64,000 nucleotides of DNA from RBG-16-34-14 sp963727535. Lineage in GTDB: Bacteria > Bacteroidota > Ignavibacteria > Ignavibacteriales > Ignavibacteriaceae. Within the stretch, counting starts at the first letter, position 1, and every line of letters starts with the position of its first letter. Location: positions 1,488,001-1,552,000 of the forward strand of contig CAVSGR010000006.1 in NCBI GenBank assembly GCA_963727535.1, read 5' to 3'. Shown here one piece after another: positions 36,625 through 45,663 of the stretch. Made by a program: the position numbers and the translations under genes. The notes beneath the pieces are model-generated. The model saw only the letters and a program-made list of their open reading frames with translations. It did no database searches and was not told the DNA's origin.

Positions 36625-38559
36625 ATGTATAAAGGTTTCAAACCGGTAAAAATAATCAATTTAATCATTCTTCTTTTTGGTTTTATACTTGTTGTAAAAG
36701 CAGAAGACCTGTCATCACTAAAAGTGACATCTCCCAACTACAAACTTGTCTTCAATTTTAATATTGCAGACTCAGGACCGGAAAAATCCTGTATGTTTTA
36801 TAGTGTTACTTATAATGGAGAACAGGTGATATTACCGTCAAGACTCGGGATAAACATTTCACCACAAGAATTGAATGTTGATACCTGGACAAATAATATA
36901 AGTGTTGTAGATACAAGTACTCGTAGTTATAATAAGATTTGGGTTCCGGTTTATGGGGAAAGAAATAAAATTCCTGATAAATTCAACGAACTTACTATTG
37001 CTATTAAAAGCACAAACAAATATGCAAAAGGAAATATTTATATAGTTGTAAGAGCTTATGATGAAGGTATCGCTTTTCGTTATAAATTTATTAATGGAAA
37101 CAGTGGTGGTGGACATTTACATGTAGCTTCTGAGCTAACTGAGTTTACTTTGCCGGAAAATACTTTGGCTTATTATACTGAATTTGCACAAACAGAATAT
37201 CATTTGTTGCCATTACACAACTGGCCGTCCGAGTCTGAGCGTCCGCTTACACTAATGCTGCCGAACAAATTAATTACCTGCTTAACTGAAGCAGAAGTAG
37301 TTAACTACTGCAGAACCAAGTTTGCTTTGGACACTACAAAATCAAATACAATAAAATGTTCAATGTATGATCCTGTAGACTATATAGTTCCATTTCAAAC
37401 GCCCTGGAGAGTTATAATGGTTGCTGAAACCCCGGGGCATCTTCTTGAAAATGATTATTTAATTTTAAACCTGAATCCTCCTTGTAAATTAAAGAATACT
37501 TCCTGGATCAAACCGGGGAAAGTGATGCGTGAGATGACTTTATCAACCGGAGGAGCGAAAAGACTAGTTGACTTTGCAGTTAAGAGAAATTTACAATACA
37601 TACTTTTCGATGCAGGCTGGTATGGAAAGGAAAGTGATATCAATTCAGATGCGACTACCGTGACTGTCGATCCCAAACGAAATCCCAAAGGTGATCTTGA
37701 TCTGCAGACAGCAATAAAATATGCAAAGTCAAAAGGGATTGGAGTTATACTTTACGTTAATATTCGAGCTTTATCTTATCAATTAGATAAAATTCTGCCA
37801 GCGTTTCAATCTTGGGGTGTTGATGGAATAAAATTCGGATTTGTGCAGGTCGGTTCACACTTCTGGACAAACTGGCTACACGAAGCTGTAAAAAAATGTG
37901 CTGAATATAATTTAATGGTGGATATACATGATGAGTATAGACCGACAGGCTTCAGCAGAACTTATCCGAACCTGATGACGCAAGAAGGCATAAGAGGAAA
38001 TGAAGAAATGCCAAGCGCTACTGCAAATACAATTTTACCCTTTACACGTTTTATTGCAGGAGCTGCCGATTACACTTTTTGCTATTACTACAGAGAAGAA
38101 TTTGGTCATTCTAAAAGACACATTCAAACTACTCCAGCACATCAACTGGCTTTGCCTGTTGTTTATTATAGTCCCTGGCAGTTTTTGTATTGGTATGATA
38201 AACCGGAAGATTACGAGGGTGAGCCGGAGCTTCAGTTTTGGGATGAAATACCAACCGTTTGGGATAATACAAAGGTTATAAATGGAGAGATCGGGAAATA
38301 TATAACTGTTGCTAGGCAAAGCGGCAATGATTGGTTTATTGGCTCGATAACAAATGATAGCTCGAGGGTATTAACAATACCACTTTCATTCCTCGATGAG
38401 GGTGAAAGGTATGAGGCGGTAATTTACTCAGATGATCCTTCTGTAAACACAAGAACTCACGTAGCTGTAAACAAGTTAGAGGTAAGTAACAAAACAATTC
38501 TTAAGGTAGAATTAAAACCTTCAGGTGGAGAAGCTGTTCACGTAAAAGCATTGAACTAA
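36625..38559 (+). CDS. GH97 alpha-glycosidase, inverting-type active site
   Basis: Exported (signal about 1-28, ending VVKAED). The N-terminal beta-supersandwich starts LKVTSPNYKLVFNF; barrel motifs are YILFDAGWYGKE near 325 and GIGVILYVNIRAL near 372. GIKFGFVQVG has Gly405 where retaining GH97 enzymes have their Asp nucleophile, and TQEGIRGNEE (Glu454, Glu460/461) supplies the glutamates used by the inverting, SusB-like branch. So I expect an inverting alpha-glucosidase-type enzyme; the nucleophile argument rests on family knowledge, not alignment done here. Length (644 aa) is normal. It follows the preceding gene by 13 bp. Confidence 0.92.
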   Translation: MYKGFKPVKIINLIILLFGFILVVKAEDLSSLKVTSPNYKLVFNFNIADSGPEKSCMFYSVTYNGEQVILPSRLGINISPQELNVDTWTNNISVVDTSTRSYNKIWVPVYGERNKIPDKFNELTIAIKSTNKYAKGNIYIVVRAYDEGIAFRYKFINGNSGGGHLHVASELTEFTLPENTLAYYTEFAQTEYHLLPLHNWPSESERPLTLMLPNKLITCLTEAEVVNYCRTKFALDTTKSNTIKCSMYDPVDYIVPFQTPWRVIMVAETPGHLLENDYLILNLNPPCKLKNTSWIKPGKVMREMTLSTGGAKRLVDFAVKRNLQYILFDAGWYGKESDINSDATTVTVDPKRNPKGDLDLQTAIKYAKSKGIGVILYVNIRALSYQLDKILPAFQSWGVDGIKFGFVQVGSHFWTNWLHEAVKKCAEYNLMVDIHDEYRPTGFSRTYPNLMTQEGIRGNEEMPSATANTILPFTRFIAGAADYTFCYYYREEFGHSKRHIQTTPAHQLALPVVYYSPWQFLYWYDKPEDYEGEPELQFWDEIPTVWDNTKVINGEIGKYITVARQSGNDWFIGSITNDSSRVLTIPLSFLDEGERYEAVIYSDDPSVNTRTHVAVNKLEVSNKTILKVELKPSGGEAVHVKALN

Positions 38560-38585
38560 TTTTTACCAAACAAAAACATATTAAT

Positions 38586-40595
38586 ATGAAATACTGTCTT
38601 GTATTTTTAGTCGTATTAACAATAATATCAGGTTGTTCGAGAAATGGAATACAAGTCATTGAAAACGAGAATTTAATTGTAAGAATCAGTAGAGATGATT
38701 CTGGTATTCCATATATAGAAAATGCGATTTGGAGAAATACAAGTGAACCGATTTTATCAGGGAGTGCTTTAGATTTTAATTATATCCGGGATATCTTAAA
38801 CATTAAAGAGGATGATTACCAATATACTACAAAATGGCAAAGAACTGAAGATTCCGTTTCTACAAGATTATCCTGCTCACTTGACTTCGGTAGAGCAGAG
38901 GTTACATGGAACTATGAACTAGTAAAACAAAATTCAATTCTAAATACCTGGATAGAAATTAATAATTTTGGAAAAACACTGAGTATTGAATGGTATCCAA
39001 TTTACTTTAGTAAAGTGAATTTTAACAGAAGTGAAAATGAACTTGACTACACCGATGCTTTGAATTATAAAAGACATAAAATTATTCTCCGGAATGATTC
39101 ATTAATCCTTTTGCATTCAAAGGTATATAGTTCCGATACAAGGGAGTCTCCGGGGCAGGTGCCTATCTGGGAAATAAAGAATAACAATTCAATTTATTTT
39201 AATCTGTATTGGTGTGGTGGCTGGCAAGCTAATATTGAACAAAAAAATAATTGGCTTAGTTTCAAAATAAAATTACCTCCTGATGAAACACAACTAAAAC
39301 TAAGTAAAGGAGAAAGTATTAAAGGTCCGAAGCTTTCGATGACATTTATTCCCGACACTGAAGATATAACCTCGCGACAAAAATATTTTCAACAAAGTGA
39401 AAAATATGCTTACAAGCAATATAGAATGCCCGCACCTGATAATTTCCCTTTAGTTTATAATCATTGGTACTCTGTGCGTTTTGATCTGACAGGAACTTTT
39501 CTTAAAGAACAGGTAGAGGAAATACCTGATTATAAATTTGATGTTTTTGTAGTTGATGCCGGGTGGTATGAAAATAAAACTGATTGGATCCCGGCAAAAG
39601 ACAAATTCAAACCTGGTGAGTTTGAGAAAATCTTAAAATCAGTTAAAGATAAGGGAGTTATAACAGGAATATGGTCTTGTCCCTGGTTAGTAACGTTAAC
39701 AAATGATTCATTAAAACCTTTGCTTGAAGAACCGCCCTATTATAATAAATTTACCGTTACATATTCCCTGGATTTGGTTGGAAGCAATTTTAAAAAAAGA
39801 TTATATGATCATATTAAGTTTCTGAAAGACAGATATGGAATTAGCTGGTGGAAGTATGACCAGGAATTTATCGGCGAAACTTCGAAGCACGGCAAAATGA
39901 AAATCATAACTGAACTTCAGGAAGCGTTAGATACAGTCAGAAGATCATTCCCTGGTTTGTATATTGAAAATTGTATGTCCGGCGGAAGAATGATTAATGG
40001 CTTTACAAATACAATAGCACAAAGCCATTGGATTCGTGATGGAAGAAAAACAGGACTTGTACATGCAAAAACAAATATAAAAGAAGCCTTGGGTGCTGCA
40101 GAAATTTTGCCTTTATATAAGATTAACAGATGGACTAACAGGGTAAACGAACTAACTGATAAAGAAGTTTTAAAATATTACTGCCGTAGTGCAATGATCG
40201 GAGATTGGGGAATATCTACTGATTTGAAAAAAATAAATGAGGAGCAGAAAAAAAATATACTTTCCGAGATAAAAAATTACAGGGAGTTAAACGAAGTAAA
40301 AAAGTATAATCTTTATGAAACCTTAAACTCAGATACATCAAAGATTGCTGGCATTATTTATTATAACTTGAAAAGGGATAAAGCTTATGTCTTGCTTTTT
40401 CGAATGGGAGATGATCTCACACTTGAAAATAAAGTCACACTGAGTTTAATCAATAGAGATTATAATTATAAAGTAACAAATTTAGATAGCGATGAGTATT
40501 ACGAAAGTAGTGGTGATTCACTTATTAATAACGGATTGAATATAAAGATGAGCCCTGAGGTATTGTCTGGAATATATAAAATTGAAAAAGAATAA
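38586..40595 (+). CDS. GH36/GH27-like alpha-galactosidase lipoprotein
   Basis: Lipoprotein signal LTIISGCSRNG. The beta-sandwich is followed by a melibiase barrel: FPLVYNHWYSVRFDLT near 290, FVVDAGWYENKTDW near 319 and GISWWKYDQEF with nucleophile Asp425. LYIENCMSGGRM near 458 and HWIRDGRKT with acid/base Asp485 complete the site. All catalytic elements are present. Likely reaction: release of terminal alpha-D-galactose, or N-acetylgalactosamine in some relatives. It is the last gene of the 21-40.6 kb co-directional block and ends at a shared terminator. Confidence 0.88.
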   Translation: MKYCLVFLVVLTIISGCSRNGIQVIENENLIVRISRDDSGIPYIENAIWRNTSEPILSGSALDFNYIRDILNIKEDDYQYTTKWQRTEDSVSTRLSCSLDFGRAEVTWNYELVKQNSILNTWIEINNFGKTLSIEWYPIYFSKVNFNRSENELDYTDALNYKRHKIILRNDSLILLHSKVYSSDTRESPGQVPIWEIKNNNSIYFNLYWCGGWQANIEQKNNWLSFKIKLPPDETQLKLSKGESIKGPKLSMTFIPDTEDITSRQKYFQQSEKYAYKQYRMPAPDNFPLVYNHWYSVRFDLTGTFLKEQVEEIPDYKFDVFVVDAGWYENKTDWIPAKDKFKPGEFEKILKSVKDKGVITGIWSCPWLVTLTNDSLKPLLEEPPYYNKFTVTYSLDLVGSNFKKRLYDHIKFLKDRYGISWWKYDQEFIGETSKHGKMKIITELQEALDTVRRSFPGLYIENCMSGGRMINGFTNTIAQSHWIRDGRKTGLVHAKTNIKEALGAAEILPLYKINRWTNRVNELTDKEVLKYYCRSAMIGDWGISTDLKKINEEQKKNILSEIKNYRELNEVKKYNLYETLNSDTSKIAGIIYYNLKRDKAYVLLFRMGDDLTLENKVTLSLINRDYNYKVTNLDSDEYYESSGDSLINNGLNIKMSPEVLSGIYKIEKE

Positions 40596-40642
40596 AGCCG
40601 TTATTTCTTCATTATAATAAATGATGGTTGAACAACGGCTTT
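40594..40642. terminator. bidirectional intrinsic terminator between convergent genes
   Basis: Perfect 9-bp arms AAAGCCGTT (40594-40602) and AACGGCTTT (40634-40642), with an inner CATT/AATG pairing around an AT-rich loop. On the plus strand the right arm runs into TTTT and on the minus strand the left arm runs into TTTATT. It fills the 62-bp gap between the GH36-like gene (+) and GH31 (-), so it can stop both transcripts. Confidence 0.85.
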
Positions 40643-40657
40643 TAAATATTTGTAAAT

Positions 40658-42940
40658 TTAATTATTATCGCCCCACTGAATTGAGCCACTGCCTTTAAAT
40701 TTTTCAAATGAAATTATTGTTTTATTATTAAGCTTATCATAAGTAACATCTGCGTTATTAATATTCAAGTTACCTATATTTTTATACATGATTTCAATTT
40801 TCAGCGGTCTTTCAGTTTCAGATGAAAAATCAAGGTGGTGTGTTTTTCCCGATTGAGAGAGAGTTGCGGAAATTCCTTCCCATGTTTTCATTGAACCTGT
40901 ACTGCCCGGCCATACATCCAGAATTCTCCTATCATCAATAGATTTAATGTTACTATCCATTTGCGGATTTCGGGACACCAATGTTTGAATATCATCTGGA
41001 ATCATTGGAATAATTGAACCAGCTTGTACATACATTGGTATTTTATCTAGAGGGGCATCTGCTTCTATATATTTTTTTCCCTCAATCGTATTTCCACTCC
41101 AGAAGTCTATCCAATTTCCTTCTGGTAAATAGACTGCCCTATGGTTTCCGGGTTTATAAACGGGGGCAATTAGAAAGTCAGGACCAAACATAAATTGATA
41201 TTCATTTTTTTTCGCTTCAATATCATTCTGATATGCCAAAGCCATAGGTCTAATAACCGGGATTCCTGTGGCTGCAGTCTCATAAGCCAAATTATATAAA
41301 TATGGAAATAGCTGCATTCTGAGAACCGCAAACTTTTTGAAGATATTTAAAGTTTCATCGCCAAAATCCCACGGTCCTAAATTAGATTGCATATGTACCT
41401 GCATGAATGGGGTAAAAGTTGAAAACTGTGTCCATCGGATGAAAAGCTCTTTCGTTGGCTTTCCTACATAACCGGCAATATCCGAACCCCATAAAGAAAT
41501 TCCCGACATAGCAGAAGTTTGTGCCGCAATAATAACGGAAGGTAAGCCATTTGCAAATCCAAAGTCGGCGTCATTATCTCCTCCCCAAGCGAACGGATAT
41601 TTTTGGAATCCTGTGTAACCGCTTCTTGTAATTAAAACTCCATCACCATTAAGATATTTATTAACAAAATCCTGCATTACGGAATCATAGAGAACAGAAT
41701 AATGATTCTTCATTTCATAAGCTGAACTTCCATTATAAAATTGAGCATCAGGTACAAAATTTCCTTCTCCATCATCGCATTTGAACGCTTTAACATTATA
41801 ATTCAACATATTTTTCATCTGATTTTGCCACCATTCAACTGCCTTAGGATTAGTAAGATCTACCAGCCCTCCTTTTCCTTTCCACCATTCGCTGATCGCT
41901 ACCTCACCATTTTTTCTTTTAATAAGAAATCCTTTTTCTGCAGCTTCAGAAAAATTACTTGATTCTTTCTGTATTCCCTTCATATCAATAATATCATCAT
42001 TATTAACGAAAGGAGTTAACCACAAGCATAAATTAAAGCCAAGCTTATTGATTCTTTTAAACATGCTATCGGGATTATTAAACTGTTCCTGATTTACTAT
42101 GAAGTTGTTGTAACCAGTTTCCCACGGACTATCAAGCACAAGCACTGAGGCTGGAATTTTGTATTTTCTTAGCTTTTCAATATCTGTGTAAACTGAGTCC
42201 TGGTTATGATGCACATCCCTGCTTTTCCATAATCCAAAAGCCCATGGTGGCGGCACTATAGATCTTCCTGTAAGCTCTGTAAATCCTGTTAGTATTTCTG
42301 TTAATTTTTTCCCTCCAATAAATACAACTTTTAAATTTTTATCGTGAAATTTAATTCGTACCTGGTATCTTTCTGAACCATTTAGATCAAACACACCAGG
42401 AGTATAATTATCTACCCATACGCCAAAACCATGATTACTCATAAAAAACGGAATTGGTTTGTGTGTTCCTACTCCCTTAACTCCTGCACGGTCATCTGTA
42501 ATATTTGGAAGAATATAACCTCTTTCATTTACTGAATTAAATCTTTCGCCCAGTCCATAGTATTCGCTCTGATCGTCACTTCTTAAAATAAATTTGAAAT
42601 TGTGTGACTTGGAATCTTTAGGAAAAATCTCCATTGAAATTGACTGATCATTTAGCTCCCTGAAATGTATTTCTACTGATTTATTTTCCAGTATTAGTGG
42701 AGATGTGGAGACTACTTTAAAGTCAACCTGTTTTTCATTATCCAGGAAAATCCCATCTGTATTAGCAGTATAATAAATGCTTGAGTTCTCATTTAATACG
42801 TTTAATATTAACAAGCCATCATCAGGAAGAAAATTAAGTTTCAGGCGAGTGTTTTGTATGCTGGGGTATCCATTCATAGACTGGCTGTAGGCAGAAGTAA
42901 TAACAAGTAAACAAAAAAGCAGAATAGTTTTTGTTTTCAT
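40658..42940 (-). CDS. GH31 alpha-glycosidase (alpha-xylosidase-like motif)
   Basis: Minus-strand gene with a signal peptide (ending SAYSQS). Motifs in order: YYGLGERFNSVNERGY near 126, PWAFGLWKSRDVHHNQDSVY near 232, AFKCDDGEGNF with Asp389 as nucleophile (the KxDxGE form seen in alpha-xylosidase-type GH31), FAWGGDNDADFG near 451, and GSDIAGYVGKPTKELFIRWT near 480. At 760 aa it is a standard GH31 without the FN3 tail of the other copy at 10.9 kb. Alpha-xylosidase or alpha-glucosidase are the best guesses. It has its own upstream region, related to that of the PL8 gene, and ends at the shared terminator. Confidence 0.9.
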   Translation of the reverse strand: MKTKTILLFCLLVITSAYSQSMNGYPSIQNTRLKLNFLPDDGLLILNVLNENSSIYYTANTDGIFLDNEKQVDFKVVSTSPLILENKSVEIHFRELNDQSISMEIFPKDSKSHNFKFILRSDDQSEYYGLGERFNSVNERGYILPNITDDRAGVKGVGTHKPIPFFMSNHGFGVWVDNYTPGVFDLNGSERYQVRIKFHDKNLKVVFIGGKKLTEILTGFTELTGRSIVPPPWAFGLWKSRDVHHNQDSVYTDIEKLRKYKIPASVLVLDSPWETGYNNFIVNQEQFNNPDSMFKRINKLGFNLCLWLTPFVNNDDIIDMKGIQKESSNFSEAAEKGFLIKRKNGEVAISEWWKGKGGLVDLTNPKAVEWWQNQMKNMLNYNVKAFKCDDGEGNFVPDAQFYNGSSAYEMKNHYSVLYDSVMQDFVNKYLNGDGVLITRSGYTGFQKYPFAWGGDNDADFGFANGLPSVIIAAQTSAMSGISLWGSDIAGYVGKPTKELFIRWTQFSTFTPFMQVHMQSNLGPWDFGDETLNIFKKFAVLRMQLFPYLYNLAYETAATGIPVIRPMALAYQNDIEAKKNEYQFMFGPDFLIAPVYKPGNHRAVYLPEGNWIDFWSGNTIEGKKYIEADAPLDKIPMYVQAGSIIPMIPDDIQTLVSRNPQMDSNIKSIDDRRILDVWPGSTGSMKTWEGISATLSQSGKTHHLDFSSETERPLKIEIMYKNIGNLNINNADVTYDKLNNKTIISFEKFKGSGSIQWGDNN

Positions 42941-43010
42941 TTGATTTGTGACCGTTTGTTAGTGTTAATTTGTTTTTTGAAGAAAGATTTTTTCATAGAT
43001 TATAAAAAAG

Positions 43011-43083
43011 ATGCTACGAATAATACTAAAATGCAAGGATGATATTTGCTTGTAATTATCTCATATATTTCTTGCTGCAAGAA
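43011..43083 (-). promoter_or_regulatory. GH31 upstream element, copy 1 of the paralogous promoter block
   Basis: From ATGCTA (43011), 54 of the next 70 bases match, ungapped, the block at 45531 before PL8 (counted by eye). Read on the minus strand it holds TTGCAT, then 14 bp, then TAGCATC about 71-77 bp before the GH31 start; the same pair at nearly the same distance is before PL8. The far end is a perfect palindrome, TTCTTGC-T-GCAAGAA. Probably a promoter with a regulator site. Confidence 0.55.
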
Positions 43084-43140
43084 GAATCTAATTTATATTA
43101 AAAATTCTCACAATTTTATTTTAGTTGCTTTTACTGCTTA

Positions 43141-43173
43141 ACAGAGATACCAAAGATTTGAATTTATATACCA
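43141..43173 (+). promoter_or_regulatory. weak operator-like direct repeat, 21-bp period
   Basis: ACAGAGATACCA (43141-43152) and ATTTATATACCA (43162-43173) end in the same ATACCA with starts 21 bp apart. The spacing and ACCA core match the stronger repeats at 20852 and 62490, but only about 9 and 7 of 12 positions fit that consensus. The orientation is opposite to the GH31 gene it precedes. Confidence 0.35.
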
Positions 43174-43276
43174 AAAATATTTTGGATACGGTAATCCTTA
43201 TATTGGAGATTGTAGCCATTCGATATCATAAGATCATAGAGTCTTTCACTGAAGAACACCGGAACAAAAACGATAG

Positions 43277-44608
43277 TTAGTTTTCAATCTTTTGTGAAGT
43301 GCTTGCGCCGGCATCCACACCGTTCGGAAAAGTTATAATTGCATTCTTCGTCCCAACACTAACATTCATAGTGCCTGGCTGATTTTTCGGGTTGGAGACG
43401 GTTACTTGAATAAACCCATTGGAATCACGTTTTGCCATCAGGAGGCAAGAACGATCTACTTGGATTGAGCCAAGTGGCGTTTGAAGTTTTCCAGGTTTCC
43501 AGAAAGAAATTTCAGCTTGTTGATCCGCCTGACACCATACAGCCTGAAGCTCGGGCTGGTTAGATAGAATTTTCATGCTGGGATTGTTTGCTTCATTTTT
43601 TAACTTTTCCAGCGTCACCGCAGGAAGAACTATATACACATAAGATGCATTCAGACAATTTGAGCCATGGTCAATCCATAGATCAAACACCGGTAGCGTG
43701 ACGGGTTGGGATGATTCGCTTCCAATGTCCGACCAGCGTCCTGTCTGCTCAGAGTTTGACAGAAACACATTTTGATTTGGTGCAAAGATATAACCTACGT
43801 GATCGTGATAAACCCAGCGGGCACCCCGCAGGTAATGAAGTCCTTGTTGTATTGGTGAGGGGGATTCATTATCCATTACTGTTCCTTGAAGCAACTCCTG
43901 GTTTACATCTGTTACCACTGAAGAAGTATCGCTGTTAGTAATTCCTGCTCCAAGACAAACATAACCTTTGTCAAAGAAGAACCAGGATTTCCTCGCTCTT
44001 AGCGAACCTCGCCATAAATCCATGGCACACAAACCACAGGTTCCGTCACTTACACCACCTACAAAGCTGGTCTTTCCACGAGTGACAATGGCGTGAGGTT
44101 CAATTGTGTTCATGTCACTGACTTGTGCAGCAGTTGTACCTGGAACTTTCTGCCAGTCCCAACAGGGAAACACGTCCTCATATTCGTGACCGGTCAGATA
44201 AAGAAAATTGGCACCATCAGAAAGATGTTGAGACATGAGACCTTCACCGTTAACTAACTCGGTATTGCGAATACGCGTCGAAAACATTTTTACGGAAGCA
44301 ACAAAAGATTGGCGCCGATGAACCATGAAATCTGAATCCCAGAATTGTTTGTTTCCGGTGAGTTCATAGCTTTCGTCACTGTCAGCTAGACAATTAGACC
44401 AATCGCTGTATTCTTGTTGGCGTGGTTCCGGCAAAGTTGAAAGCAGCCTCACGACATTGCCCAGGCTATAAGCTGGTCCGGCGGGAGAAATTGGGCCAAG
44501 CGACCAATTCTTGGGAGCGGCAGTGATACCCGAACGTGCAATAGTACGGCCTATCGTGTTATAGTCGAGCATGTCAGCACGTGTCATCCAACGCATTCCA
44601 TCAAGCAT
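43277..44608 (-). CDS. PL8 polysaccharide lyase, C-terminal part (frameshifted)
   Basis: Continuation of the gene that starts at 45462. It begins with MLDGMRWMTRADMLDYNTIG, the classic link after the catalytic helical domain of PL8 lyases, then AVSDMNTIEPHAIVTRGKTS-type beta-supersandwich strands (SFVGGVSDGTCGLCAMDL near 163; SWFFFDKGYVCLGAGI near 194) and the small C-terminal domain. The 7-nt A run on the coding strand (plus 44625-44631) is one base short: an eighth A gives KKLFDSFMLDGMRW in one frame. PL8 enzymes cleave hyaluronan, chondroitin, xanthan or related uronate polymers by beta-elimination. G+C is high for this window: the 60 nt from 44041 contain 30 G/C. Confidence 0.85.
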   Translation of the reverse strand: MLDGMRWMTRADMLDYNTIGRTIARSGITAAPKNWSLGPISPAGPAYSLGNVVRLLSTLPEPRQQEYSDWSNCLADSDESYELTGNKQFWDSDFMVHRRQSFVASVKMFSTRIRNTELVNGEGLMSQHLSDGANFLYLTGHEYEDVFPCWDWQKVPGTTAAQVSDMNTIEPHAIVTRGKTSFVGGVSDGTCGLCAMDLWRGSLRARKSWFFFDKGYVCLGAGITNSDTSSVVTDVNQELLQGTVMDNESPSPIQQGLHYLRGARWVYHDHVGYIFAPNQNVFLSNSEQTGRWSDIGSESSQPVTLPVFDLWIDHGSNCLNASYVYIVLPAVTLEKLKNEANNPSMKILSNQPELQAVWCQADQQAEISFWKPGKLQTPLGSIQVDRSCLLMAKRDSNGFIQVTVSNPKNQPGTMNVSVGTKNAIITFPNGVDAGASTSQKIEN

Positions 44609-45462
44609 AAAACTATCGAATAGCTTTTTTTATTGCCAGGAATTTGGAAGGGAGTACCCCAGGCGACATAAATGAAGCGTCCGACATCATTGGCATAGAA
44701 CAATCCGTAAGCACCGCTGTAAAATTGCGGGCCGTGTTGGTGAAAGCTGAAATCCGGCTGAATGCCTTCTCCCTGGTCTGTCAATTGGATTTCCTGATAA
44801 AGCCGGTTATATGCGGCCCGGGTTATTTCTGAAGACTTTTCCAGGCAACCCAGAATCACCTGGTTAATTGCACACCAGGTAAGGTTTGCACCTGTCATAT
44901 CTTTCATGCTTGAGCGACGAAGGATTTGAATATCACGTTCTAACTCATCTGATGGAAGCTTATCGCGCATAAGGGTAGCAATTTCTCCAACCAATTCGGG
45001 AATACCAATGCGATTCCACCACCAATTGGGATTTTGGGAATTGGGAACTGTCCATGCTTTCAAGGCGGCTAACGTCTGGCTGGTTAAGTTTGAATCAGGT
45101 TTGCCAGCATTTAGATATATAGACTTGGCCATAATCAAGACGCGGGTCAAGTGTGTTCCCCCAACCCAAAAAGCACGTCCCTTTCCCTGATAGTTTAAAT
45201 CGGACCAACGTCCATCGTTACCTAAAGTATGCTCATAATGTGTCGCGATCTGGTTCACATTTTGAACATCATTAGGTGTTATTGGTAAGACGGAATAGCT
45301 GAAGCGGCTCAATAGGGTATTCAAATCATCTGGGGATAATGTGTCAACAACGGATTTAATATTGTCACTCAGGTTCTTATTTATTTTCTGTGAAGATTGA
45401 TTGTATAAAAAACCGACAATGAATACACAGACAGAAAAAATCATTGACAATTTCTTCATCAT
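44584..45462 (-). CDS. PL8 polysaccharide lyase, N-terminal catalytic part (frameshifted)
   Basis: Signal/anchor segment MIFSVCVFIVGFLYNQ, then the (alpha/alpha) toroid of PL8. Visible motifs are NPNWWWNRIGIPELVGEI near 144 (aromatic patch), ANLTWCAINQVILGC near 197 (catalytic Asn region), and GIQPDFSFHQHGPQFYSG near 237 followed by AYG, carrying the catalytic His and Tyr. The frame is lost after GNKKSYS because of the short A run and ends within the next 13 codons. Joined, the protein is about 736 aa, normal for PL8. The chondroitin, hyaluronan and xanthan branches cannot be told apart from what I can see. The promoter region is shared in sequence with GH31. Confidence 0.85.
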   Translation of the reverse strand: MMKKLSMIFSVCVFIVGFLYNQSSQKINKNLSDNIKSVVDTLSPDDLNTLLSRFSYSVLPITPNDVQNVNQIATHYEHTLGNDGRWSDLNYQGKGRAFWVGGTHLTRVLIMAKSIYLNAGKPDSNLTSQTLAALKAWTVPNSQNPNWWWNRIGIPELVGEIATLMRDKLPSDELERDIQILRRSSMKDMTGANLTWCAINQVILGCLEKSSEITRAAYNRLYQEIQLTDQGEGIQPDFSFHQHGPQFYSGAYGLFYANDVGRFIYVAWGTPFQIPGNKKSYSIVLCLMECVG

Positions 45463-45530
45463 ATTCCTCTATAAATATTTGTAGACATATATAAAAATAT
45501 TTTGTTCGTTATATTTCAACAGGCAGAATA

Positions 45531-45603
45531 ATGCTATGAATAATTTTAAAATGCAATAATTATTATTACAAGGGATTATCTCATATATTTCTTGTTGTAT
45601 AAG
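45531..45603 (-). promoter_or_regulatory. PL8 upstream element, copy 2 of the paralogous promoter block
   Basis: Starts ATGCTATGAATAAT and contains GGATTATCTCATATATTTCT, matching the block at 43011 without gaps at an offset of 2520 bp. Read on the minus strand, TTGCAT and TAGCAT are spaced as in copy 1 and lie about 70-75 bp before the PL8 start. The palindrome of copy 1 is imperfect here (TTCTTGT...ATAAGAA). It lies in the 325-bp region shared with the divergent GH28 gene. Confidence 0.55.
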
Positions 45604-45663
45604 AAACTAAATTATTTTATTTTATTTTTTTACAATTTTACTTATGCGGTCCCTTCTTACTTG

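Larger units (their letters stand above)
42941..43276. other. spacer between PL8 and GH31, regulatory
   Basis: A 336-bp AT-rich gap downstream of PL8 and upstream of GH31 on the minus strand. It contains the promoter-like block at 43011-43083 that is repeated before PL8, the 15-bp palindrome TTCTTGCTGCAAGAA (43069-43083), and the direct repeat at 43141-43173. No gene and no clear terminator for PL8 is visible. Confidence 0.5.
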
